NCBI RefSeq assembly: GCF_024868665.1
Contig: NC_079908.1
Location: forward strand, 7,569,174 to 7,633,173
DNA from: Triplophysa rosa
Lineage: Eukaryota; Chordata; Actinopteri; Cypriniformes; Nemacheilidae
DNA: 64,000 nt
Direction: 5' to 3'
Shown here piece after piece: positions 49,216 through 63,419 of this stretch. The notes beneath the pieces were generated by a model, which had not been told where the DNA came from, searched no databases, and saw only the letters and a list, made by a program, of their open reading frames with translations. Numbering within the stretch: position 1 is the first letter of the stretch; each line of letters starts with the position of its first letter. The position numbers and the translations under genes were made by a program.

Positions 49216-52200
49216 CACGCCTCTTCTTCCAAGAGCCCAAAATGCCAATGCCACTTTCATCAAATTGTTGCAGTCACAGTTTATAATTTTTCAACTTTTG
49301 TTTCTCTGATGGAGCATTGTGAACTCTTGTTTTTTTTATGTCGGACGTGCTTTTTACTGCAGTGTTTTAATTCATCCCTGATAAAAGACACCTCAACCAG
49401 CTTATCACTTTTCTGAAAAATTACAGGCATGTGTAGTAGAGAGTGGTATGAAGGTAGATCTCCAGGAACAGAACATAGAACGTGGCAACATCTTAGTGCT
49501 GCATCAGCCACCATAGTGTTTCGAAAGGGAGGGGTGGAGTGAGCCGTTGGTTGCAAGTCCCAATCTCACCACTAGATGCTGCTAAAATCTCCACATTGCT
49601 TCTTTAATGTAACATACACTCTAACATGCTTGTGCCACGTCATCTGCGACTTGTTGACCATGTGCTGCTACTTTTCTTGGATAAAATGATAATATGAGCA
49701 AAAACAGCGTCTCAGTAATGACAAACTTTTGCACTCAAATAAATGTTATACTTTTCAATTCATAATACTGCAGCAGATAAACGAGTTATTGTACCGTTTG
49801 AATAATTTGTCTTGAATTGTTTAGAGTTTCTCTGTTTATCCAAAGTTGCCCCACATTTCTTCATCCCCTACGAATGTATTTCTAGTTACTTTCCACATTG
49901 CTTCAATGATGTGACTTCACATTTTGATGATAAACGGCTTTTTAGTTTTACGGCAGATGCTACAGTGTAATGCTGATGGTACGTGTCTGTTGGGAGCTGA
50001 TGTCATTGTCCTTTGAGAACAAACATGAGATCACTATGGAAATATCACAAGCAGAGGACTATTAGTCATTTATTAATTACTTCAATAATATTTTGCCCAC
50101 CTGAATCACTGCGCAGGTCACGGCCCATAAACGTCTCACTCCTGTCACACCCACAACAACAACACCTGCTGTTTTCACGCAAGCCGCGCATACATCTGAG
50201 GAATGCACTGCATGTGGAAGCATAAATAATACATAGTTTGACTATATATATAAAAGAAAACTCCGCCAAAAACGAAGCTCATAGTCTTGGTATCCTTAAA
50301 GTGGGGAAATGGGCCAGCAATGGAGCGGAACACTCAAAATACACACACACACGCAACACAAACAACCAGTGAGCCGTATTGTGAGGACATTTCCCATGAG
50401 TGCCTCTCTTCTCTGTCTCGTCATCTGTGTGGCAGCATACGCTCGCTGCCATCCAACTCTTGTAATGCTGTTTACATAAACACAAAGTTTCAATTCTGCC
50501 GTTCACAGTGCCTTTAGCAAACAAACCCTGTGAAGCTGTAAGCATGGCGGAGCGACACAAAGACCGTAGTTGTGTGTGCGGTCACGAGCGACAGTAAATC
50601 ATCCACACGAGTGCACGAGTGCCAGCATCCAACGTGGTATTCTTCTAGTTTATCCCATGTAAATTAAAAACGTACGTTGGACTTACATTTATTTGAAACT
50701 CCGTTGGCAATGATTTCATTCCTCACCGGGGAATTGCCAGTTTTGACCTTGTCTTGAATTTTTGGATCGAAGCACTACCTCTAAACATTACATCATGGCC
50801 TGCTTTAAGAAAAAAAATCATGTTCTTTCTGTAACTTGGCCATGTCATTATCATGCGATCTGATGTCATTGCCAGTGTAGATGACATCGCTTGATAAATT
50901 CCCTTTTTTAATGCCAAGGAGATCAAGCATGGTACCTTTGTACTGTAGTACTGTAGTTTAAAAATCGCAAGAAACCTAATCTGTGTTTTTGTAGCCATTA
51001 GTTAAAGAACTATACTATTATTACGCACATTAAAGGTTTTCATTTCTTTGTCATCCAGTATTTAATGATGTGATTACAAATGTCCAGGCTGCGACTGCTG
51101 ACTTTAAATGAAATGATTGAGTTTCCTGCATATACGTCCCGTGGGAACTTTGACATGGAGAGACATGCCTTAAAAGACATGACCCCCGGTGCTTATTGTG
51201 ACATGTACAATTTGCAATGGTCTGAGTACAGCTGAATGAATGAGACCGACGTTTAGATAAGGTGAATTAAATGAAACCAGAGCTGGGTTGTTCATCAGCC
51301 TGAACGTTACGTTTACTTGCACTGCCACCCATTAAAGAAATACACAGCTGGTAACATTCACATTCAGTATATGATTTGATACCTTCTGTCTTTGCTAATG
51401 GATGCTTAAGTTGTGTCCGATACCGCTCCCTATCTCCTATATAGTGCACTATACTGCGTGTCCACCATTTTGGAGTCGTGTCTGAAAGAACGATATGATG
51501 CGAGACAACCGCGTGATTTGAATCAGCTGGAGGATTCTGACATAAACCTTGCAAATGTATGTTCAAGGGTTTCATAATATACCATTATGGGCAATAACCG
51601 TGATATTAAACACCGCAATTAATGGTATTATGTTAATTCTACACATATGGTAATATCGTAAAGTACCAATTTAAAAGTTTGCCTTAAGAGTCACAACAGT
51701 TACAAACTCTCTCTTCGACTCCCTACATTTGTATTTTGAGAGTGTTTCATTGTCCAAGCGAAAGATAAAACACAAAAGAAAAAGAAAACAAGAAATATCG
51801 CAATCAATTTACCGTGTAACGAAAATATGATACCGTGACAGGTCATACACGGTTCCTCTTGTTGTGGTTATTTTCCACTTTTTAAAGATGAACAGATTCA
51901 ATAAATGTCATATAGTTAATTAAGCAAAAATGTTGTGTAGTGTTTTCAAACACTACACAAATTTTAGAGCAAAACATAACCAACTGAATGTTTGGAACTG
52001 AATCACAATGTTATCAATCACAATCTTTAATACGTAATTATGTAAATACACAATGCGTAAAATGCTTCATGTGTGAAATGAAAAATGAATAAAACTGAAA
52101 CAGGAAGTGTTTCTGAACCAGTTTTGTTTTCATTCAGCAAAATGCTCTGTACAGTCATTTTAAATATTATTATTAAATATAATTAATAAACATAATAGTA

Positions 52201-54260
52201 TTTTTTTTTTTTACATAATTCCTATTTTTACTTTTGATGTCAGCTAATACAATAAACTTGACAAATGTGACCAACAGTGAGAAAAAACTTTACACCATTA
52301 CAATCCATATAAGCCACATATATGTAATATAAGGTAAGTGTTATGTTTATAACAAATGATCCACGACTGTACTGTCTGACGCACTCATTTTTGTTCACTT
52401 CTTTCCCATCAAGTGGACTCAAATGTCATTGACTATGTAGGGAATAACGAAGGAGTAAATGAGTGAGCAGTTTTGGACACAGTTGACTCCGTGTGACCTC
52501 ATGTCACCATGACAATCCTGCTAGAACACCGTGTGAAAAGAATTAGAAAACTAGAACTAGAGAACTGTGTGACTAAGTGATTTCCTTGTAGCACACATTT
52601 TTTTATTCTCAGTAGAAAACGATAATATATCCATGTGTTGATTTTTATTATGCTGGGGCCATGAATTACCCTCTGTAAAACATGCTTGAGTTTGATGTTT
52701 AAACAGTTTCAGTTCATTTCTTTCAGCTGTAAACATGCCGTGGAACATTTTTCAAAGTTTATAGATAGAGATTGTACAAAAATATGTCCTGTAATTTGTT
52801 ATCCGCCGATGTTATGGTATGTTTTCCCTTGAATTACAGAGAGGGGATCCTCTCTTGGGGGCCCATGTTTCTTCTCGTTCCACTTCTGGTGACCTCCTTA
52901 ACAGATGTAGGTCATTATGACTTTAGTGATAACTGAACAATCGAACAATGACTTCTTCCATGTGTGCTGAAGGGAGTCACCCTAGTTCTTGTGTTTTCAC
53001 TCTGCTGGGAAAATTGGATTGAATTACATTGTGATTATTGTTTACTTCATCTACTTCAGCAAGAAAACGCTGGAGGATAAGTTTCTTTTGTTCTGTTCTA
53101 TTGTTGGGATGCTAAAGTAGGTTAACAAAGAGATGACTTAATCAAATTCGCAGATTCTTGTCTTCTTTAAACATCTTATAACGTCTGCGTTCTTCTCTCT
53201 TACTGCTTTTATTAAGTGTGTGACAGATACTAACTAGATCCACCTCCACAGCTTAACTGGCATAGAAATGTTTGTTACGGTGTATTGTCCCTGTCGATCT
53301 AAATTGACTGAAGTGTATTCTAGGTTTATTTCTGATAGTCTTTGTAATAAAAACACTTAAATCACAAACACACACACAGCCTGTTTCTCTCTCCTGCTCA
53401 CTGATGTCATTGATTTTTGCTGGCTATATTCCAGACCTGACCACAAACGCTCCACCAACCATAATGCCTCACTAAATCCTGTCCAGCACTTCTATAGTTA
53501 TCCTAATCTGTCAAGTTATGTTTGGGAAAAATAATGCTTTGTCTTTTCAAAATCATGTCGTGTCGAAGGAAAACAAAGCATGTAGAATGTCACTCTGGTA
53601 TCACAGAGGCATGAAGTGGTCCCATAACACTACATTAGATAACAAACTATCACACCAAATGGAATTTATTTTAAAGATAAGCACAAGCATTTATCAAGCA
53701 AAATAATGATAAAGCAGTAGATATGCTGGTCATATTTTTGTGTAAAAAATGTATGTGCATATTTCTGTGTTAAATGTATGTGAAGTATGTCCATAGTTAA
53801 TGTGAAGAACTACACATGTGGATAGTCTGATAGGACATCGGTGTAAACTTAATATACTAGAAAATATGCAATATGATAAATAATACATTTACATATATTG
53901 GAAACATGCTTATATTTTTTAATACGAAAAGCAGCAATTCCTTGTGTATTATTCTATATATTGTAATATTATAATATATTAACGATCCATTATTCTATAT
54001 ATTTTTTAAATGTAATGTATTGGCAGTTAATATAAAGGAATATATATTTTCTTAGCGTAAGAGTTTTTTGGGCCAATTTTGGGCCTGATTTGCACTCCCA
54101 GCGATTGGTGGCAGCGTGGCCCAATTCGAAGCTTGTTGCAATCAACTTTTTGTCCAAAAAGTCACACCAATATAGTACAATTGTTGGTTTGAATCCTGTG
54201 TGGGCATGTATTGTGCTAATATATATAAGTCTTCATTTTGACTTCTTCTCAACTTGCATT
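49216..54260. other. Gene-free stretch
   Basis: No gene or RNA recognised. Repeat remnants: the word CACCACTAGATGCTGCTAAA near 49567, and TTTTTTGGGCCAATTTTGGG near 54064. ORFs here show no family resemblance and no splice-supported exons. Confidence 0.5.
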
Positions 54261-54404
54261 TTGTGGGCTTGGCCCGGTAATCGCTGCTTGCAGCTATATT
54301 TTATATTTCTATTTATGCCATTTTGCTCTTGTTGCTCTGTGCCAGTATGGCTCTGCCTTTTGTGGGCTTGGCCCCATAATCGCTGCTTGCAGCTATATTT
54401 TATA
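54261..54404. repeat. Two-copy direct repeat, about 99 bp apart
   Basis: TTGTGGGCTTGGCCC at 54261 and at 54360, each followed after a 2-4 base difference by AATCGCTGCTTGCAGCTATA. The word is common in cyprinid repeats. Confidence 0.8.
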
Positions 54405-55466
54405 ATTGACAATCCTCTCTACTTCATTTGGCACCTGTGATTCCTTACAACACCGCCTATGTAGACAGCACACTAGGTTTTGGAGTAGAGACATAGATTA
54501 TATGTACACAATCAGCCCTGCAGTGATAGAAAGCGGGTATGTGGAGCACTATCACACTTGTAGCGCTGACAGACTGACTGCCGTGTCACAAGTAAAACAA
54601 CATTCCCGTTCAAATACAACTCACGCTTTCAGCTTTAGGCAATGAAATCATCTTAATCCAACCAGGCTATAGATAAGGTATCCGAGGCTCACTTCTATCT
54701 TCGGTGAGCCTGGGAATGAAATGAACAGGCTGGAGAAAATTAATATCAGTGGGACAAGCTGCATATTTATGAGACATGTTGAGTAATTTGTACTGTGGTG
54801 ACTATTAGACTACACACTGCATCATAATTAAACACGGGACAGCTGCAGCGGATCTAACACAATCTTCTCGTCTCAAAGTTATCGTAATTAAATGCTCAGT
54901 GTTAACGAATGCTTCAGCCTCTGAATCTCTCTGCTGTTTATGGAGTTAACAGAATGAAAACTTGGGCTTGTTGCTCAAAGCAAAATTTCCTCCAACATTT
55001 TCTGCCATGAGAATATGACTCAGTTGTCAACACGCAGTATTGCTTGTATCATCAAGCTCATGTTAAATGGATTGTTTTAAGCAAGGATTTAACTCATTAG
55101 TGCAGTTATGCTTCAGACATTACTGACACCTCAAATCAGATTTTTGCTTGCTGGGTCATAACGTACGCAATATTTTCTAGTTTTATTCCTAATTCTGAGT
55201 GTATTTCAAGTTTTATAGCAGTGGTCCTTAAACTTCTTTGGTTCCCCCCTTTAAATCAATAATATACCCCGACACCCTCCACTCCACAAATAAATAGTAC
55301 ATCATCAGTTATTTATAAATTACGGTATTAAAGGCGCAGTATGTAAAGTATTGGCATTAAAATATCCAACAAACCTCTGGCACAATGTTATATATTTTGT
55401 TCACCTGTGTTCTTACACTATCTCAGATGTTTCCAAGAATGTTTAAATCCAGAAAAAATTGCCATT
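54405..55466. other. Gene-free stretch
   Basis: A hAT-like end CAGTGGTCCTTAAACTTCTT near 55221 and a repeat beginning AAAGGCGCAGTATGTAAAG near 55330. No gene. Confidence 0.45.
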
Positions 55467-56146
55467 TTAAAGTAATAATTCACTCAAAAATCAAAATTCT
55501 CTCATTATTTACTCACCATCTTGTCATTTCAAACCTGGGGCGCGCTTCCCAAAAGCATCGTTTGACAACTATGGTCGCAAGTTCCAGCATAGTTCAACCA
55601 TTTAAGTTTAATCCCTGGGCGGAGTAACGTAGAAGGAAACTTATGAATGAGTGAAATAAAACAACAGACAACAAAAATAGGATAACAAAAGTCGTCTTTA
55701 AATGCAATGTATGTTATTTACAGCAAGAATTTGACATTAATTCGATCTGAACATATTAATTAGATGTCATTACTTCACCACCTATGTGGCGTCATCAACT
55801 AGACTACTGAACCGATCTCCGACAGTTACTACGGTTTCGGGAAACAGTCGTAACTACATTGTTAATTTCCCCAATGATGCATCTTACTATGGTGGTTAAG
55901 CGAGTTATGTCGTTGTTCGGGAAACGCAGCCCATTATGACTTTCTTCTGCACAACACAAAAGATATTTTGAAAAAGGTTGGTAACCAAACAACAGTGGTA
56001 CTGAACCCATTGACTTGCATTAGTTTTGTGTCTATCCAATAGTAGTGAATGGGTACTGTCATTGTTCAGTTTCCAACATTCTTCAAAATATCTTGTGTGA
56101 GTAAATGATGACAGAACTTTCATTTTTCAGTGAACTATCACTTTAA
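55467..56146. mobile_element. TTAA-ended MITE split by another element
   Basis: Left end TTAAAGTAATAATTCACTC, right end CAGTGAACTATCACTTTAA. Body words CTTTCTTCTGCACAACACAAA and ACAGAACTTTCATTTTTCAG identify the family. A second element (55537-55932) sits inside. Confidence 0.8.
55537..55932. mobile_element. Nested element with GGGNYGCGYTTCCC ends
   Basis: Left GGGGCGCGCTTCCCAAAAGC and right GTTCGGGAAACGCAGCCC are imperfect inverted ends. The body has AACTATGGTCGCAAGTT and ACTATGGTGGTTAAGC. About 396 bp, non-coding. Confidence 0.75.
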
Positions 56147-56812
56147 CCACTGTAACATGCCTCCTCATAGTGTGAAGAAGGACACCAATGGCATCATGTC
56201 CGCATTATCCTATTATTCTGTGTACTGTTGTAGGAATCATAGGTGTGTTCCACTTCATGTGGCGCTGAGTACATCGATTGTCGTATGACATCAAAGTATC
56301 ATAAGAGCAATAAAAAACAAACCGTCAAGTCACTTTCGTGGTACTTTGATATCATATACCGATCGCTCAGCAGAGTACACACTTCACAGCATTTGTTTCT
56401 ACCAAAACCCAAATGTTATCCATTAATATTCCATGCTCCTTCACAAAATCATCAAACTACATTTTCGTTATTGTTTCGCGACCTATAGCAGTGAAAATAA
56501 CTGCTATGCTCTGATCGCTCGGCCGCAGATCGGTATTGGCATATAATCACATTTGATTTATTGACAAATTTTTATTTTATCACCGTCATGTCATCGCCGG
56601 TGTGAAATTACTACGATGTTACAAGAAACTGAATACATTTTTTTTGCTATTTGCCCTGTATGTTCCAAAGAAATCTCACATGGAAGAGCAGTGTCCCTAG
56701 CATTAAGTACAACAAACCTGGAGTTGAATTACTTTAAAAAATATAACAAAGGCAACATAATCTGAAAAAGGTTAACAGTGATCAGAGTTTATATACAGTA
56801 TCAGTTATACAA
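56147..56812. other. Spacer
   Basis: No gene or bounded repeat recognised. Confidence 0.45.
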
Positions 56813-57239
56813 GAAGAAGAAGTTTTATTTATATAGCGCCTTTCCATGGCTCAAGGTCGCTTATAACGCTTGAAGCATCGGAATCGGGATCTGTATCACC
56901 CAATCACTCGGTACTCTGTATCGGCTGCAGAAGTCCTGATCCGAGCACCCTTAAATTGTGCTTTTAAGATGGACACGAAAAAAGTTAAAAAATGGTCCAT
57001 CTGGCATCTGGAGCAGACTTTGAACTTAAGCTTACACATGCAGAACATGTGCTGTGTCCAGTGCTGCATACCTGTGAGTTGGATAAGTGCTGCGTTTTTT
57101 ATCTAGTGAGTGACCCACTTCAACTGACACTGACACTATAATTCGGATGCTTTGTCTCAATGTATTTGATTGCATTTTTTTTGCTAACCTCCCCTGGTGG
57201 TCACACCCAACACCTCGAGAATGACTGTTCTGGTCTTTG
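56813..57239. other. Retroelement-like debris
   Basis: AGTTTTATTTATATAGCGCC at about 56822 is a word common at the 3' ends of fish retroelements. No coding region is recoverable around it. Confidence 0.4.
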
Positions 57240-57376
57240 TAGTTTTGATGGAGCGTTGCATTAGCCACGGGCTTGATTCCCAGGGAACACACATACTGAT
57301 TTAAAAAAATGATAGAATGAATGAACTGCAAGTTGCTTTGGATTAAAACGCTTGTAAATTTATGGTGCTGTAAATG
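57240..57376 (+). mobile_element. tRNA-derived SINE, decayed
   Basis: Head GGAGCGTTGCATTAGCCAC then GGCTTGATTCCC (B-box remnant), and tail AAGTTGCTTTGGATTAAAAC before GCTGTAAATG: the same family as 47029-47168, in the opposite orientation. Confidence 0.65.
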
Positions 57377-58952
57377 CCATTCCTTCGTTCTTGTTATATC
57401 TATCAATCTCTTCCCCTCGTTCATTGCAACTGGCTTTGTGCCTTGATTAAGAAACTTTTTTTGTCTACATATTTCTGTTTTTTTGTAGTCAATTGCCAAC
57501 AGTAAAAATCTAACAGTTTGGGTTTCGAGACCAGCATTCCACAGTCTCAGTGTTGTTCCTTTAATAAAAAAGTGAGTTTACGATGAAAATAATGGTTTAA
57601 CAACCTGCAAACAACACCAGTGATCAAAAGGACGACTCTCACTGAAACAGTTTGGGATACAAACACAATCCCTTTATCCTCGATGTAAAGCAACACAACC
57701 GAGACGTATGTTTACGACAACAGCTAATAAAGGTTTTTCTATTCATAGGTACAGTATAAGTTTTTGGCTTGCTCACCAGCCAGACGGTCTAAATTCAATA
57801 TTTATATCCCTCTTCTGTGATTATGAGTGTTGATTCTATGTATGGTTACAGCACACAGGTATGTGCCCCTAAAGCGAGCCTTTTTCTCTCGCCAGAGCGT
57901 TACACCCCCCGCCCCATTCCTCGATCCGGCATTGTTTGTTCAGTGATTCACGCCGTAATCTCTTTTGCTGTGCATGTGTGATGTGCTCACAACTATGGCA
58001 TGAAACATATTCGCCACTCTGTTATAACGTGGTGATACCGTTGAATGATTTATGCGATGACATGCTAGGAGGCTTAGCTCTTTATCTTTTTTATTGTCTG
58101 ACATGGGGTTTGCCAAAAAGATTATGTCATTTAGGTGCCTGGATTACTGTATGACTGCGTAAAGCCAAGAATGAGTACTTTCTTGACTGTACATGTGCTG
58201 ATCGCACACATCTGTATAGTTACATGTGTGCATTTTTTGGCTGAAGATCACTTTATAAATAATGCAGTCATTTTTACTTCTATAAAAAATAAATGTTTGT
58301 GCTTTTCTTTGCAATTTATGGGGCTTACTAGTTTGGCAATATCTATGTATTGAGTGCCGCAGAGATGATGTATTTTTGTAGGCCAACCCCGGAGGTTAGC
58401 GTCGCACTGCTTCCCTTGATCGCATTGTTCATTATGGGAAAATTCGAAAAATAAGCTCAGTGAATAACAAGGTTTAAGATATTTACACGTTTTGTCTATC
58501 AAGATCATCTTTACAAATGAACTGTTACTTTTGAAGCCGAAATACAATCGCCAGAAGTAAAAAGCCAACATGAGGTAGATTACACCACGGTCACTCGATA
58601 TCAACGTCACCACCACCAAGCCTCTGCACTGTAAAAAAGGAGACGGATGTTTACAAATGATGGTAACAATATTACACAAAATATTTTTAAGTACTTTAAA
58701 TTATATTTTTAATGCAATATTCCATGAATAAATCAAGTAAAGTTAACTAAATTATCTAAGCACGTCACATGATAAACTTTAAAAAAATACTAATTTGAGC
58801 ATTGGAGTTAACTTATTGATCTTGTTTAACTTAAGTTTAACATTTATTGTTGTTTACAAGTAAGCCGAGAGTTGTTTCAGTACTGGCATTAGCACCAATA
58901 TTGTTCACTGAGTGAAGAAACACACATCATGAGCTCTCCCATCTTCTAAATC
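57377..58952. other. Gene-free stretch
   Basis: No gene recognised. GCACTGTAAAAAAGGAG near 58626 may be the left end of an element whose right end is near 60475-60490 (TTTTTTACAATGTG), but the ends match imperfectly. Confidence 0.4.
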
Positions 58953-60093
58953 TTAAAGGGGTCATATGGCGCGAACACGTGTTTTTCTGTGTCTTTGGTG
59001 TGTTATAAGTTGCCCATGCTGTCACGGTCCCACCGTCTTGTTTATGAAATTCTAGTCGTGTGGTGGGATCGGGGCAGAGTCCTTAGGTTATGTGTGGAGA
59101 GAAACATATTGTTGTCCGTTTGACAATAATATACGTTCTCTTCAGTGTCTTGTCATTGGCCCCATTCCTCTCGTTTCCTTGTTATCTTCCCCTGAGTGTT
59201 TAATTATCCACACCTGCCCTGTGTCGTTATCCCTCGTTTGTGTTTCCTATATATACCCTCTTGTTTCTTTGTCTTGTGCTCGTGTATTGCGTTCTGAACG
59301 TATCTCGTGTGTGTTTCATGCTTGTGTCTTCATGGATGTATCACCCTTGTCAAAGTAAGTCTAGTTTAGTGTTAGTCTATTGTAATCTTGTCCAGTGTTG
59401 TATTAGTCTCTGTTTATTTAGTTAGTGTATTCAGTCTTTGTTCCTGTGGTTCCCGTTCATCGTGTCTTGTTTTCCCCATCGTGGGTTTTTGTTTTGTTTT
59501 GTTTATTTTGGAAAATAAACATCTGTTAACCCCTTCACCACCGCCTGCCTGCTATTGGGTTCTCTGCACCATTCATGACACATGCATGTATTAGACACTT
59601 AAAATTGCAAAAATGAAAGTGTTTGAACAAAAGATGCATTCTATCTAAAAGCGAATGCTCACCCAGACCTGCCTGAAACGCCTCGTGTAACCACACCCCC
59701 ACAAATCTACGTCAGTTCGTGGTATGAGTTGACTAAGACCGCCCAAATGTATACGCAAGTAAGGTGGGTGTACCTGTCAGTACAATTGCTTTGGAACCTG
59801 ATGTTCCAAATATGGTAAGAGGCGTTACATTTCCGTCACACGTTTGCAGTATTCGACCAATCACTACACACTGGTTAACTGGCCAATCATAGCACACCTC
59901 GCTTTTCACAGTGATGAGCTTTGTAAAAAATCTACACGTTTCAGAGAGGCGGGGCAAAGAGGAGATACAAACATGCACGGTATGTGGAAAATACAGCGTT
60001 TTTTAAACTTTAAATGGTGTATACACATTGCATTGCATTACATCTAAAACAAACCATAATATTTGTTTTAGCAGTGTCATATGACCCCTTTAA
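58953..60093. mobile_element. TTAA-ended element with 16-bp perfect inverted ends
   Basis: TTAAAGGGGTCATATG (58953-58968) and CATATGACCCCTTTAA (60078-60093) are exact reverse complements. Without the LTR insertion it is about 575 bp, non-coding. A partial relative ends at 24538. Confidence 0.9.
59020..59580 (+). mobile_element. Solo LTR of a retrotransposon
   Basis: 561 bp, begins TGTCACGGTCCC and ends CATGACA (TG...CA), flanked by the exact 5-bp duplication CATGC (59015-59019 and 59581-59585). Contains a TATA box (TATATATA near 59249) and a polyadenylation signal AATAAA near 59514, in the right order for an LTR. No internal retroviral or gag/pol sequence remains, so it is the product of LTR-LTR recombination. 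Confidence 0.92.
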
Positions 60094-61911
60094 AGACAAC
60101 GGAACAATAAACACTATCAAGTCTTTCATTTTATTGTTTACAATACATATTGTTTACATTTTTTTACAAAAATGACTCTCCTAATGCTGTCGCATGCAAA
60201 GCATGCTGGGAACTCTAAATTAACTTCTTATTTATTGAAGTTAACTAAAAGAATTTATGCAGTCCCATCACAAAATAATTAAGTAAAGATCCTTTTTACA
60301 AGTTTAAGTGGGTTGAACATGATAAAATTAAGTTGAATTCACTCAATAATTTGTGCATTTAGAATTCCGAGATTTTTTCTATAATTTTAAATAAAATTTT
60401 GATGAAAAAAAGAACACAATTGTATTAAGTAAGTTTACTCAATTAATTTCATGAAATCTATTACAACACAGAATATTTTTTTACAATGTGACAACTTTTT
60501 TAAACTTATTGAAAACCTTACCTAAAATAATTACTCTGTGAATGAATATCCATCCATGTTTTTCGAGACCAAAGGTAGTCGTTAGCAACTTGTTAGCAAC
60601 TGCCTTTTTTAACACACAATAAAGCTTTAAAAAATCACTTATAACTGCATGGTGTGTTATGAAAATATTTACAGGAAAATATAAATATATACGGGAAAAT
60701 ACTCAGAGGTTTTGTTAACCACAGATCTAATTTCAGGCAATTTACCAAAACTCAATGGCACCGGAAGTGCTAAAATGCTTACTCACTTTTAGGATTTGCA
60801 TAAAAAATATGTCAATCCTGCCATACTTTATTGTCACAGGTATCTTGTCATTTTAAAGGGATTCACCCAAAAATAAAAACTATTGTTATCATTTATTCAC
60901 CCTTATGTAAGGCCTGTATTCCTGTAGGCCTACATAGAATTCATATTTTTTGTCATTTTGTCTGAATGGTCAAAAGAATTTAATAAATCATATAATTTTG
61001 ATAACCCCCACTTAACCAGTGCGCACAGAGAGCATGGAGAAACCAAACAACTTAATTCTTACATAATTATTTGAATTCAACTTTATATTACATTGCCAGC
61101 TTGTTTTTTATGGAACAGCAGCATTTGCTTATCTGACTGGCACCATTCAGCGCCATGAATCATTCTAAAACATTTTGCTGAGGGGCAAGACAATGTTGTT
61201 GTAAAATAACAATCCTTCAATTAGGAATTATTATGTAATTAGACTTCAAAACAGACTTTAACTTTATAGATGTGATTCAATGGATCTGTGGTCAAGGGTT
61301 ATTTACTATTTATTGAATTTTGCCGAGCGCTTTGCGACACTGCCACAGGAATACAACTTGTACAAATAGTCTACTTCATAAGAAAATACTGACATACTGT
61401 GAAATGTTTATATGGGTGAACTATAAATGATTCAATATAGAGAATATTGTTAGCTGTACGGTTAAAATGTCTAATGCATCGTTATCCTATAAAACTACTT
61501 GGACAGCCCTATAGCTGTCATTTCTTTTCTGCTGTTGTCCCAGACACACAAAAATGCTAACAATTTAAGCTAACTTTAATAAAAGAGGTTTGTGCTGCAT
61601 TATCCAACATGTGGAAGGGAATATGACATTACAATGATGTCAAGAGAGAAAATTCCATCATTTCACAACGTAAAACGCTTCCAGCTGGATCATTTTGATG
61701 TGACATTGACGACAGGACGCATGTCCGTGCTCTTCGGGTCAGCTGTGCTGTCAAATACAAGTGATTGGAAAATGACTTCAGAATGAGGATACGCTTGAAG
61801 TTTGAACCGCTGAAACTCACAGCTCACTAAAGTTAAACCACATTGTTGCATAAAATACATCTATATAAATCTGATGTGATCCGATGACCACGCACACATT
61901 ACAATTTGAAG
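60094..61911. other. Gene-free stretch with a MITE fragment
   Basis: TTAAAGGGATTCACCCAAAA near 60855 is a left-end fragment of the TTAA MITE family. No gene recognised. Confidence 0.5.
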
Positions 61912-62095
61912 TTCTGCATCTGGGCAATTTCATGCAAATGTCTCGTGCATAGACTGATATTTTTCTGATGTCTGAACTCCATAATCAGGGGTTTAGTAAA
62001 ATATAAACTGATTCAATATTGGAAATAAATACATTCTCTCAGAATTAGTTTTTCAAGTTTTAACTGAAAATGTCACATCCATAATGCTGGAATTG
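61912..62095. repeat. Unclassified dispersed repeat, copy 2
   Basis: ATCAGGGGTTTAGTAAA, TTCAATATTGG and GTCACATCCATAATGCTGGA occur in the same order as in 14085-14200. Identity between the copies is high in these blocks and low between them. Confidence 0.7.
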
Positions 62096-63086
62096 CTGGA
62101 ATCTTGTTTCATAATAAGAGATCCAAACTAATTGGAATGAGGAACCACACGTTTTTATGTACCAGTGTTTATTAATGTCATTTTGTAACATTAACAGTTT
62201 CTGTCTATAAAATTAGCATAATAAACTTAAACTAGTTGACCTGTCTTTCCGGCAATCCCTGAAACCACTATAATAGCCACCAGAATAAAGTTTGGTTTCC
62301 CACAATCCTCTTGGTCTGACTACCAGACTTTGATTAATGAGCCTCTCACGCTGCACTCTTTTAAATAGTTTTTTCAAAAGTCAATATTATTGTTACGCTA
62401 TTTTTTTTTAAACCCCTCAAAACACAGCCGGTCTAGCACATTGACTCATGGGAAGAGGTCTTGACATGAGCACATCATGCGACATAACTCAAGTGACGTT
62501 ATAAGCACTTTAACATTGTTTTTCAAGCTGTGTCACAACAATTCCCGTGCGATTGTTGTAAAAAAATGATGCTCTTTAACAATGACCCTTATTCAGCTAA
62601 GTGTTTTTGACTTCCACTTAAGAGATCTTTACAGATGTGTTCTTTTCTAGAGACTCAGTAATATATTATCCACTATATAAACACTATATGTATAAACTAT
62701 ATATAACAGCTGCTTCTTTTATTTCTGAAGTATGATTCCTCTATTCAAGTCCATTTGACATCTTTTGTTTGACTTTCAATTTGGCCAGTCCTACGAGTTG
62801 TGTTTCTTTACACATGCATTGCTGTGAAGTCAAAAATGGAACAGACTCTACCTCATAAAGATCACAATGTGTGTTTGCTCAGTCTAAATCAATCAAACAA
62901 ATCTCACACTATTCCTGTCACTGGGTAAAATCCTTGACAGTTTAATGGTAGTCTGCACTGACGTGAATGCTGTTGTAACCAGTGACAAAATGATCACAAA
63001 CCACTGGAATAAAACTGTGACATTGATGTGTTTTCCGCTGTCATCCTGTAAAGTGTACAAACACATTAAGTAGCATCTTTATGCTG
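62096..63086. other. Gene-free stretch
   Basis: No coding exon, RNA gene or bounded repeat recognised. Confidence 0.5.
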
Positions 63087-63419
63087 TTAAAGGGACAGTT
63101 CACCTGAAAATGAAAATTCTGTCATCACTTCCTCACCCGCAGGTTGCTTCAAACCTGCATGACTTTCTTTCTTAAGCAAAACACAAAAGAAGACATTTTG
63201 AAGAGTGTTGGGAACCGGAGGTACCCATAGACTTGATTGGTTTTGTGTCCATACAATAGAAAAGAAAGGGATCTGCCGATGTTTGGTTACCAACATTCTT
63301 CAAAATATCTTCTTTTGTGTTCTGTAGAAAAAAGAAAGTCATACAGGTTTGGAATGAGCTGAGGCTTGATAAAAAATAAATGAAAGAAATGTCATTTTGG
63401 GGTAAACTATCTCTTCAAC
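63087..63419. mobile_element. TTAA-ended MITE, most complete single copy
   Basis: TTAAAGGGACAGTTCACCTG, then AAAATTCTGTCATCACTTCC, CATGACTTTCTTTCTTAAGC, TTACCAACATTCTTCAAAAT and a right end GGGGTAAACTATCTCTTCAA. 333 bp, non-coding. The reference copy for the family in this window. Confidence 0.85.

Noticed and set aside
57032..57499. Minus-strand ORF of 155 codons
   Set aside because: It overlaps a decayed SINE and retroelement debris; composition is not coding-like.
58248..58679. Minus-strand ORF of 143 codons
   Set aside because: AT-rich sequence, no family match, no splice or poly(A) context; judged chance.
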